From assembly GCA_003542275.1 (NCBI GenBank), contig DPKY01000238.1, forward strand, positions 2,737 through 8,528: a stretch of 5,792 nucleotides of DNA, given 5' to 3'. The translations under genes and the position numbers were made by a program. Below, piece after piece: positions 1 to 5,792 of this stretch; the first letter of the stretch is position 1; every line of letters begins with the position of its first letter. The stretch comes from Methylococcaceae bacterium (GTDB lineage Bacteria; Pseudomonadota; Gammaproteobacteria; Methylococcales; Methylomonadaceae). A model generated the notes under the pieces. It ran no database searches. It was not told where the DNA came from and was given only the letters and a program-made list of their open reading frames with translations.

Positions 1-901
1 CCCGCCACACAAACACGGAAAACAGCGCAATGACGCTCACCACGCCAACGAGCCCCAGTTCTTCTGCAATGACAGAGAATAGAAAATCTGTATGTGCTTC
101 GGGTAGATAAAATAATTTCTGCAGTCCATTACCCAGGCCCACGCCAAACCACTCACCACGTCCAAATGAAATCAAAGATTGCACAAGCTGAAAACCCGTT
201 TTAAGCGGGTCCGCCCACGGATCCATAAAGCTGGTGACACGCTGAAGACGGTACGGCGAAAAAATAACAACAATCCCAGCCAAAAAACCCAGCAACGCCA
301 GCAGACCAATAAATTGTAGCAATCGTGCGCCAGCGAGGAACATCACGCCCATAACAATAATTAAGGTCACCACCGCTGAGCCAAAATCAGGTTCAGCGAG
401 CAGCAGTAAACTCACAAAGGAGAACACAATCAGTGGTTGCATGAGGCCTGTGGCGGCGTCTTGCACACGCTTTTGCTGGCGCGTCACATAATTGGCCATA
501 AAAATGACCGTGCAAAATTTAACAATTTCAGACACTTGAATGCGAAATCCGGGAATATTGAGCCACCTTGTACTGCCGTTGACTTTCACACCAATGCCCG
601 GTAACAAGACAAGAATGAGCAGCACAAAACTCCCTAAAAAGATTTTACTGCCGTGTTCACGCCAAAAATACAGTGGCCGATACGCTACAAATAAGGCCGC
701 AACCAACCCTAGCATCATGTGCATAAATTGGCGTTGTGGATAGTAGAGAATATCATTGTTAATTTTTGCCCCCAAATGTAGCGAGGCAGAAGATACCATC
801 ACAAAGCCCATTAACAGCAAGCTAAAGCTCACCATCACCAGTGTGTTGTCTATGTGCAGTTTTAACCCCAATGTGGATTTTTTTTTGTCACGTCTTCTCA
901 C
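1..901 (-). CDS. ftsW: FtsW, septal SEDS peptidoglycan glycosyltransferase (3' end cut by window edge)
   Basis: FtsW is the inner-membrane SEDS-family glycan polymerase of the divisome; it polymerises lipid II with its partner transpeptidase FtsI. The visible part is 300 codons (E. coli FtsW is 414 residues), so roughly the last quarter is missing. After a short basic cytoplasmic start (RRRDKKK, residues 2-8) comes a first membrane segment around 20-40 ending in MVSSAS, then further hydrophobic segments near 60-75, 86-104, 155-169, 176-190 and 195-214. Family landmarks seen are NGSTRW (108-113), LAEPDFGS (168-175), WADP (229-232, Asp231 aligning with the proposed catalytic Asp of SEDS proteins), SFGRGE (245-250) and YLPEAHTDF (265-273). 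I chose the GTG at 901-899: it is in frame, overlaps the murD stop by four bases and has GAGG ten bases upstream. It keeps a positively charged N-terminus before the first membrane segment; the next candidate (ATG at 835) lies inside that segment. Codons 6-8 form an A9 run. Val123 replaces the Pro often found in the QPSE-type motif (here QVSE). Identity is sure; the start is likely but unproven. Confidence 0.96.
   Translation of the reverse strand, partial: MRRRDKKKSTLGLKLHIDNTLVMVSFSLLLMGFVMVSSASLHLGAKINNDILYYPQRQFMHMMLGLVAALFVAYRPLYFWREHGSKIFLGSFVLLILVLLPGIGVKVNGSTRWLNIPGFRIQVSEIVKFCTVIFMANYVTRQQKRVQDAATGLMQPLIVFSFVSLLLLAEPDFGSAVVTLIIVMGVMFLAGARLLQFIGLLALLGFLAGIVVIFSPYRLQRVTSFMDPWADPLKTGFQLVQSLISFGRGEWFGVGLGNGLQKLFYLPEAHTDFLFSVIAEELGLVGVVSVIALFSVFVWR
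878..886 (-). repeat. A9 homopolymer tract in codons 6-8 of ftsW
   Basis: Nine consecutive A on the coding strand (T9 on the plus strand) encode Lys6-Lys8. Loss of one A would give a stop after 12 codons (reading ...NPHWG then TAA); gain of one would give a stop (TAG) before the end of the first membrane segment. The tract is therefore a potential slippage site right after the start of an essential gene. Whether it has any regulatory role cannot be seen here. Confidence 0.9.
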
Positions 902-2202
902 GCTGGCAATGCCTCAATTGCAAAGGCAAAATGATTACCACGGTCTTGATAATTTTTATATTGATCAAGACTGGCGCAGGCGGGGGAAAGTAGAATGGTA
1001 TCGCCTACTTTTGCAATATGCGAGGCAATGGCAACCACCTCACGCATATCCTGTGCATGGTAGGCGGGTACGATGCTGGGTAGTGATTGCAACGCCTCTT
1101 CAATGCGCTTGGCATCTTTACCCGTTAAAATGACCGCTTTTGCTTTTTCTACAATAACGGGCGCAAGTTCATTCATATCGGCGCCTTTACCATCGCCACC
1201 AGCAATGAGAATGACTTTTTCATCATACCCCTCAAGGGCGGCAATGCACGCCCCAATATTGGTGGCTTTTGAATCATTTACCCAAGAAAATCCTAACTTT
1301 TCACTCACACGCTGCATACGATGATCAAGGGCTTTAAAACACTTGAGCGCCGTTTTGCAGGCGTTCATATCAAGCCCTAACGCATTAGCTAAAGCAAAAG
1401 CGGCCAGTGCATTGGCCACGTTGTGTTTGCCTTCTAAAGGCAATTCACTGCGCGGCATGAGTATCTGTTCTTTGTGCATGAGCATCTGATTGGCAAGATA
1501 AAAATCCGCAGGCTGCTTGATAGAAAACGTGTAGGTTTGACGCGTTGCCTCACGCATAGCATATACCCGCTCGTCATCACGGTTCAATATGACCGCGCCA
1601 TCGCCAGCAAAAATATGTGCTTTTGCCTGAGCATAATTGTCTAAATCACCATGACGGTCTAAATGGTCAGCGGAAATATTGAGTACACTCGCGGCGGCGG
1701 CATTGAGGTGCGATGTGCGCTCAAGCTGAAAACTCGACAGCTCTAAAACATAAAGCTCGGTTTGCTCGCAAAGCAGATCGAGTGCGGGCGTGCCCAAATT
1801 CCCCCCGACGCCCACGCGTTTGCCACACGCCGCCGCCATGTCACCAACCATGGTGGTTACGGTGCTTTTACCATTAGCCCCACTGATAGCAATGATGGGC
1901 GCTTGCGCAAGCGTGGCAAAGATATCAATATCGCTCATTAAGATGGCACCTGCGTCCAACGCCTGCGCGATGAGTGGTTCGCTTAGTGATACCCCAGGAC
2001 TGACCAGTAAATGCGTCGCTTCTTTAAACGTCTCTTGCGTAAAAGGCGCTACGCGACTGTCTACCACCACAAAGTGATACCCTAAGCTATTGAAAAAACG
2101 CGCTGCAGATTGCCCCGTTACGCCGTCGCCGACAATGACAATCTGCGCGTTTGGGGTGAGATGAAACGTTTTGTTTAAAATTTGATGGCGATGTGTTGTC
2201 AT
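898..2202 (-). CDS. murD: MurD, UDP-MurNAc-L-alanine--D-glutamate ligase
   Basis: MurD adds D-glutamate to UDP-MurNAc-L-Ala with ATP in the cytoplasm, the second amino-acid step of the peptidoglycan precursor. The 434-residue protein has the usual three Mur ligase domains and is close to E. coli MurD in length. The N-terminal Rossmann-like domain shows GDGVTG (25-30) and SPGVS (68-72). The central ATPase domain has the P-loop GANGKST (108-114), LELSSFQLE (153-161) and SADHLDRHG (177-185), and Lys194 in AKAHIF sits where the carbamylated lysine of the family is expected. The C-terminal domain has NDSKATN (309-315) and SPACASLDQYKNYQDRG (406-422), with Tyr418 where E. coli has Phe. The N-terminus is about a dozen residues longer than in E. 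coli, but no other ATG lies nearby, so ATG at 2202 is kept. It starts four bases after the mraY stop with only a weak GAG (2211-2213) upstream, which suggests reinitiation by ribosomes finishing mraY. Its TGA overlaps the ftsW start. Confidence 0.98.
   Translation of the reverse strand: MTTHRHQILNKTFHLTPNAQIVIVGDGVTGQSAARFFNSLGYHFVVVDSRVAPFTQETFKEATHLLVSPGVSLSEPLIAQALDAGAILMSDIDIFATLAQAPIIAISGANGKSTVTTMVGDMAAACGKRVGVGGNLGTPALDLLCEQTELYVLELSSFQLERTSHLNAAAASVLNISADHLDRHGDLDNYAQAKAHIFAGDGAVILNRDDERVYAMREATRQTYTFSIKQPADFYLANQMLMHKEQILMPRSELPLEGKHNVANALAAFALANALGLDMNACKTALKCFKALDHRMQRVSEKLGFSWVNDSKATNIGACIAALEGYDEKVILIAGGDGKGADMNELAPVIVEKAKAVILTGKDAKRIEEALQSLPSIVPAYHAQDMREVVAIASHIAKVGDTILLSPACASLDQYKNYQDRGNHFAFAIEALPA
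912..915 (-). promoter_or_regulatory. Ribosome binding site for ftsW
   Basis: On the coding strand the sequence GAGG lies ten bases before the GTG at 901-899, inside the last codons of murD. It supports the overlapping GTG start of ftsW over the ATG at 835, which would remove the basic N-terminus. The spacing is slightly long for a Shine-Dalgarno site, but the overlap with the murD stop would also allow coupled initiation. Confidence 0.6.
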
Positions 2203-2206
2203 AATG

Positions 2207-3289
2207 TTATCTCAACTTCAAACTTGCCAGCCCAATTAACACCAAAATGACGGTGATAATCCAAAAACGCACAATCACGCGCGGTTCAGGCCAGCCCTTT
2301 AGCTCAAAATGATGATGGATAGGCGCCATACGAAACACGCGTTTTCCCGTTAATTTGAATGAAATCACTTGAATCATCACCGACAGCGTTTCCATCACAA
2401 AAACGCCTCCCATAATGACAAGTACCATTTCTTGGCGCACTAAAATGGCTAACACGCCCAGCGCACCACCCAATGCGAGGGCGCCCACATCGCCCATAAA
2501 AACCATAGCAGGATAAGTATTAAACCACAAAAAACCCAGACCCGCGCCCACAAGGGCTGCACAAAAAATAACGAGCTCCCCGGTATGCGGCAGTGAGGGA
2601 ATGGTCAAATAAGTAGAAAACGTGGCGTGACCTGATAAATAAGCAAAGACGCCAAGGCCTGCGGCCACCATGACAGTGGGCATAATGGCCAGTCCATCAA
2701 GCCCATCGGTTAAATTAACCGCATTGCTGGTACCGACAATCACAAAATACGCAAAAATGACGTAAAACCACCCCATATCAAACACCAAGTCTTTGAAAAA
2801 GGGAACAAAAAATTGCGTTTCCGCTGGCAAGGTCGCTGTTTTAAATAAAAATAACGCGGCGCCAAAACCAATGATGGATTGCCAAAAATATTTTGCCCGC
2901 GCCGAGAGCCCGTCGCTGTTGCCTTTCATGACTTTTCGATAATCGTCAATAAAACCAATGAACAAATAGCCCAACGTGACCAGTAAAATCACCCAAATGT
3001 AGCGGTTACTCAAATCCGCCCACAACAGCGTTGTGAGTGTAATAGCGACGAGAATCAATGCACCGCCCATGGTTGGGGTACCCGCTTTTTCGTAATGTGA
3101 CTGCGGGCCGAGCTCACGGATACTTTGGCCAATTTTATTGCGCGTGAGTTTGGAAATCATCGTAGGGCCGATGATAAACGAGATAATCAACGATGTCAGG
3201 ACAGCGAGAATCGCGCGAAACGTCAAGTAATGAAAAACCCGAAAACCACTATCAAAGCTAATTAGATAATCGGCAAAATAAAATAACAT
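2207..3289 (-). CDS. mraY: MraY, phospho-MurNAc-pentapeptide translocase
   Basis: MraY transfers phospho-MurNAc-pentapeptide from the UDP precursor to undecaprenyl phosphate, making lipid I on the cytoplasmic face of the inner membrane. The protein is 360 residues, the same as E. coli MraY, and is strongly hydrophobic with many membrane segments across its length. Landmarks in order are LTFRAI (22-27), GTPTMGG (70-76), the Mg-binding pair Asp115-Asp116 in [19 protein letters not shown] (189-199), [14 protein letters not shown] (256-269) with catalytic Asp267, [10 protein letters not shown] (299-308), the His325-327 triplet in [16 protein letters not shown] (321-336), and the typical end [12 protein letters not shown] (349-360). 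All expected catalytic residues are present. The ATG at 3289 lies three bases after the murF stop and has AGGA nine bases upstream. Nothing about the protein is unusual; it is the strongest single pointer to a gammaproteobacterial source. Confidence 0.99.
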   Translation of the reverse strand: MLFYFADYLISFDSGFRVFHYLTFRAILAVLTSLIISFIIGPTMISKLTRNKIGQSIRELGPQSHYEKAGTPTMGGALILVAITLTTLLWADLSNRYIWVILLVTLGYLFIGFIDDYRKVMKGNSDGLSARAKYFWQSIIGFGAALFLFKTATLPAETQFFVPFFKDLVFDMGWFYVIFAYFVIVGTSNAVNLTDGLDGLAIMPTVMVAAGLGVFAYLSGHATFSTYLTIPSLPHTGELVIFCAALVGAGLGFLWFNTYPAMVFMGDVGALALGGALGVLAILVRQEMVLVIMGGVFVMETLSVMIQVISFKLTGKRVFRMAPIHHHFELKGWPEPRVIVRFWIITVILVLIGLASLKLR

Positions 3290-3292
3290 GGT

Positions 3293-4657
3293 TTAAATTC
3301 CTGTTGAATTGACTAAAGCAGTGGCGATATTTTCCATGCGTTGTGCGCGTGAGCCTTTAATTAAAAGGGTTTCATGACCGGTTAGGCGAGGCAGGAGGGC
3401 GGCGAGTAGCGCCTCGTGTGACGCAAAATAATGCCCATTTTCACCAAAGGCCTCGATGGTGTGTTGCATTTTTTCACCGACGGCAAACACTTGCTTGACG
3501 TGATAGGCTTTTAACATCTCGCCCATTTCGCTGTGTAACCGGTCACTTTCGCTGCCAAGTTCCCCAAAAGCACCCAATATCACCCAGTGCTCGCCTTCGC
3601 ATTGCACCAAGACCTCAAGGGCCGCTTTGAGTGAAGTCGTATTGGCGTTGTAGGTATCGTTGATAATGGTGCAGCCTAAGTGACCTAATTGCTTTTGCAA
3701 ACGGCCTTTAACCGGTGTCATTTTCTCTAAGCCATCTTTGATTTGCGCTAGCGATATTCCCAGCGCAAGGCTTGCTGCCGCTGCACCGAGGGCATTGAGC
3801 ACATTATGGCGCCCTGCTAGAGGAAGATGGATAGCGATTTTTTTTTCGTCAACGCATAGCATAAATTGCGTCACAAAATGATGGGCATTGCCGTGCACGG
3901 TAATGTGCTCGGCGCTGACCTGTGCAAGTGCACTGAGGCCAAAAGTGATTATTTTTCGTGGCTTTGCAAGGCGTTGCCAATAAGGAAAAAACGCATCGTC
4001 TGCATTGAGTATCGCCGTGCCTTCGGGAGAGAGTGATTCGAGTAATTCCCCTTTGGCTTTTGAGATGGTGTCTAGGCTACCAAAACCTTCTAAGTGCGCG
4101 GCACCGACATTGGTGATGAGTGCGACATCGGGCTTTGCACAGTGGCTTGTGTAGGCGATTTCGCCGACATGATTCGCGCCCATTTCAATGACCGCATAGC
4201 GGTGTTCGGGTTGCAATCTAAGCAATGTCAGTGGTACACCAATATCGTTATTGAGATTACCTTGTGTAAACAAAACCGGCTCACTGATGCCTAAAATAGA
4301 GGCGAGCATCTCTTTACTGGTCGTTTTACCATTACTGCCGGTGATGCCAACAACACAAGGCATCATTCTTTCTCGCCAAGCGTGAGCGATTTGCGCGAGT
4401 GCTAAATGTGTATCGTTGACAATGAGTTGCGCAAGTGATGTTGAGACTTTTTTATGAACCAGCACCGCCCTTGCACCTTGTGTTTGCGCTTGCGCAGTAA
4501 AGTCATGCCCATCAAAATGTTTGCCAGCAATCGCAACGTAAAGTTGTCCAGGTTGCAGTGTGCGTGTGTCAATACTCAACCCCTCAATACACGCATCATC
4601 GCCAAGCAATTCCCCCGCAACACAGGCGGCAATGTCCGCTAAAGTCATTTTTATCAT
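3293..4657 (-). CDS. murF: MurF, UDP-MurNAc-tripeptide--D-alanyl-D-alanine ligase
   Basis: MurF joins D-Ala-D-Ala to UDP-MurNAc-tripeptide with ATP, completing the cytoplasmic pentapeptide precursor that MraY then uses. The 454-residue length is normal for the family. The N-terminal domain carries SIDTRTLQPGQLYVAI (28-43). The central domain has the P-loop TGSNGKTT (106-113), GNLNNDIGVP (133-142), EMGANHVGEI (158-167), TNVGAAHLEGFGS (182-194) and SKAKGE (199-204). The C-terminal domain has VKGRLQ (316-321), DTYNANTTS (334-342), GAFGELGSESDRLH (362-375) and KGSRAQRME (434-442). Two motif positions differ from what I expect: Thr340 where DTYNANP-type motifs have Pro, and GAFGELG where GDMxELG is common. 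The ATG at 4657 overlaps the murE stop by four bases (ATGA); an in-frame ATG three codons later (4648) is possible, but the first matches the MISVTL-type start of E. coli MurF better. Only a weak GAG (4664-4666) precedes it. Codons 271-274 contain an A9 run. Confidence 0.98.
   Translation of the reverse strand: MIKMTLADIAACVAGELLGDDACIEGLSIDTRTLQPGQLYVAIAGKHFDGHDFTAQAQTQGARAVLVHKKVSTSLAQLIVNDTHLALAQIAHAWRERMMPCVVGITGSNGKTTSKEMLASILGISEPVLFTQGNLNNDIGVPLTLLRLQPEHRYAVIEMGANHVGEIAYTSHCAKPDVALITNVGAAHLEGFGSLDTISKAKGELLESLSPEGTAILNADDAFFPYWQRLAKPRKIITFGLSALAQVSAEHITVHGNAHHFVTQFMLCVDEKKIAIHLPLAGRHNVLNALGAAAASLALGISLAQIKDGLEKMTPVKGRLQKQLGHLGCTIINDTYNANTTSLKAALEVLVQCEGEHWVILGAFGELGSESDRLHSEMGEMLKAYHVKQVFAVGEKMQHTIEAFGENGHYFASHEALLAALLPRLTGHETLLIKGSRAQRMENIATALVNSTGI
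3299..3302 (-). promoter_or_regulatory. Ribosome binding site for mraY
   Basis: AGGA on the coding strand sits nine bases before the mraY ATG and overlaps the last codons of murF. Together with the ftsW site it is one of only two clear Shine-Dalgarno matches in the window; murF and murD have just a weak GAG and probably rely more on coupling to the upstream gene. Confidence 0.6.
3838..3846 (-). repeat. A9 homopolymer tract inside murF
   Basis: Nine consecutive A on the coding strand span the codons GAA AAA AAA ATC (Glu271 to Ile274). A one-base loss leads to TAG seven codons beyond the tract, and a one-base gain to TAA about ten codons beyond it, both well before the DTYNAN motif of the C-terminal domain. 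The intact reading frame on both sides, with conserved motifs, shows that nine is the coding length in this sequence. Confidence 0.9.
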
Positions 4658-5792
4658 AACGCACTCATGATGTCAGTGACGCATTGCGTGTCGCTAAAGG
4701 GGTATTGCACACCTTCAATTTCTTGATACGTTTCATGGCCTTTGCCTGCAATTAAAATACAATCCGCCGCACTGGCTTGCGCAATCGCGCTTTGAATGGC
4801 CTGAGCACGATCATGAATCACGTCCTGTTTTTGCAACACGCAACCGCTGGCAATATCGTCGATAATGCGTTGAGCAGATTCAAAACGCGGGTTATCATCG
4901 GTTAAAATAACATGGTCGGCGTATTGCTCTGCAATACGCCCCATCTGCGCCCGTTTGCCGCTATCTCTGTTGCCACCACAACCAAACACCACCCACAAAC
5001 GTCCCTGCGTGTGCTCGCGTAAACTGGTTAAGGCTTTTTCCAGTGCATCGGGCGTGTGTGCATAATCGATGATGACCAGCGGTTTGCCATGTTGACCGCC
5101 AAGGCGCTTCATGCGACCGTCAACCCCTTGCAATTGGGCTACTTTTTCCACAGCATGGGCAAAATCAACGCCTAAGGCCAGCATCACAGCCAGTGAGCAA
5201 AGCACATTCTCGATATTAAAACGCCCCATTAACGGGATGTGCACCGCAAGTACCTTGCCTTGCCACTGCACATCACAGGTAATGCCGTCTAACGTCAGGC
5301 GAATAGATTGCGCGATAAGTGTGTCGCCGCTTGGTGAGTGTTGACCTGTTGCACTCACGCCAATGAGTTTGACGCGTAAATCAAGCGCGTTGATAACGTG
5401 ACCACTGGCCTCGTCGTCTAAATTCACAACAGCAAATTCCAATGACGGTGTGCGAAATAAGTGCAACTTCGTTTCCAAATACGCGTCCATACTGCCATGA
5501 TAATCTAGGTGATCACGGCTTAAATTCGTAAATACCGCGCCTTGAAACGCAACGCCATGAATGCGTCCTTGTGCAATACCGTGTGATGAGACTTCCATGG
5601 CCACAATGTCTGTCTGCGCAGCTTTTAGCTGGGCAAGTATTTTTTGAATCGTCAGCGCATCGGGGGTGGTATTGAGCGTTTTATGTAATTGCGTAGGCGT
5701 TCCCCACCCTAGCGTACCAATAAAGGCACAATGCGTGAGTAATTGACTTAAGAATTGACTGCAAGACGTTTTGCCATTGGTCCCCGTAATTT
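4654..5792 (-). CDS. murE: MurE, UDP-MurNAc-L-alanyl-D-glutamate--meso-diaminopimelate ligase (5' end cut by window edge)
   Basis: MurE adds the third peptide residue to UDP-MurNAc-L-Ala-D-Glu with ATP in the cytoplasm. The frame is open to the window edge, giving 378 visible codons; the first is Ile at 5790-5788. The N-terminal UDP-binding domain (about 110 residues in E. coli) is missing. The visible part starts inside the P-loop strand: ITGTNGKTS (visible residues 1-9). It continues with LNTTPD, VAMEVSSHG (63-71), FTNLSRDHLDYHG (87-99), ETKLHLF with Lys108 at the position of the carbamylated lysine, DYAHTPDALEKAL (242-254), VFGCGGNRDSGKR (268-280), DDNPR (298-302) and AGKGHE (348-353). DNPR together with GKGHE is the signature of meso-DAP-adding MurE rather than the lysine-adding type. 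A GTG at 5604 is just the Val of VAMEVSSHG, not a start. The TGA overlaps the murF ATG. ftsI is the expected upstream neighbour but is not in the window. Confidence 0.98.
   Translation of the reverse strand, partial: ITGTNGKTSCSQFLSQLLTHCAFIGTLGWGTPTQLHKTLNTTPDALTIQKILAQLKAAQTDIVAMEVSSHGIAQGRIHGVAFQGAVFTNLSRDHLDYHGSMDAYLETKLHLFRTPSLEFAVVNLDDEASGHVINALDLRVKLIGVSATGQHSPSGDTLIAQSIRLTLDGITCDVQWQGKVLAVHIPLMGRFNIENVLCSLAVMLALGVDFAHAVEKVAQLQGVDGRMKRLGGQHGKPLVIIDYAHTPDALEKALTSLREHTQGRLWVVFGCGGNRDSGKRAQMGRIAEQYADHVILTDDNPRFESAQRIIDDIASGCVLQKQDVIHDRAQAIQSAIAQASAADCILIAGKGHETYQEIEGVQYPFSDTQCVTDIMSAL

Noticed and set aside
194..210. Small hairpin ACCCG-loop-CGGGT followed by T residues on the minus strand, resembling a terminator
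   Set aside because: The stem is only five pairs and the T run is short; it lies within conserved ftsW coding sequence upstream of the catalytic region, where termination would cut the gene.
540..743. Plus-strand open frame of 67 codons opposite ftsW
   Set aside because: It is opposite FtsW membrane segments and the NGSTRW motif; no supporting signal was seen.
756..1133. Plus-strand open frame of 125 codons across the ftsW start and murD end
   Set aside because: It lies wholly opposite conserved murD and ftsW coding sequence, has no recognisable protein features and is best explained as a shadow frame.
1790..2077. Plus-strand open frame of 95 codons opposite murD
   Set aside because: It is antisense to conserved MurD motifs including the P-loop; its Ala/Ser/Thr-rich translation is the usual product of reading the opposite strand.
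4646..4648. Second in-frame ATG as the start of murF
   Set aside because: The first ATG overlaps the murE stop in the usual ATGA way and gives the N-terminal length typical of MurF.
5111..5344. Plus-strand open frame of 77 codons opposite murE
   Set aside because: It is antisense to conserved MurE sequence, with no domain or context in its favour.
5602..5604. GTG as start of a shorter murE
   Set aside because: The same frame continues upstream to the window edge and encodes the MurE P-loop, so this GTG is an internal valine.
1..5792. Search for a mobile element, defence system, CRISPR array, tRNA or horizontally acquired insert
   Set aside because: Every base belongs to one of five standard dcw genes or to gaps of three or four bases; no repeats, integrase, foreign composition or extra gene were seen.

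Overview
The window is a segment of the division and cell wall (dcw) cluster. All five genes are on the minus strand and read from high to low coordinates: murE (5' end beyond the right edge), murF, mraY, murD and ftsW (3' end beyond the left edge). The gene order, the 360-residue MraY whose catalytic residues fall at the same positions as in E. coli, and the DNPR motif in MurE (meso-diaminopimelate type) point to a Gram-negative bacterium, most likely a gammaproteobacterium. The genus cannot be named from the sequence alone. Base composition is roughly balanced (about 48-50% G+C on sampled lines, higher at the left edge) and I saw no clear compositional break that would suggest transferred DNA.

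Layout by coordinate: 1-901 ftsW (partial), 898-2202 murD, 2207-3289 mraY, 3293-4657 murF, 4654-5792 murE (partial). Junctions are very tight: murE/murF share 4 bases (ATGA), murF/mraY are 3 bases apart, mraY/murD are 4 bases apart, and murD/ftsW share 4 bases (GTGA). Nothing is left between genes, so there is no room for a promoter, terminator, small RNA or extra gene between them, and the set should be one transcript with translational coupling. No tRNA, rRNA, CRISPR array, insertion sequence or phage gene is visible.

The genes work in series. MurD (D-Glu), MurE (meso-DAP) and MurF (D-Ala-D-Ala) build the UDP-MurNAc-pentapeptide in the cytoplasm. MraY transfers it to undecaprenyl phosphate to make lipid I at the inner membrane. 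FtsW is the septal SEDS glycan polymerase that later uses lipid II. By the usual cluster order one expects ftsI upstream of murE and murG/murC downstream of ftsW, both outside the window.

I found no new system here: this is an ordinary essential core locus. The points most worth a second look are two uninterrupted A9 tracts on the coding strand, one at codons 6-8 of ftsW and one inside murF, where transcriptional slippage or indels would give early stops. Lesser points are a proline-to-threonine change in the DTYNANP-type motif of MurF and a GTG start for ftsW that overlaps the murD stop.
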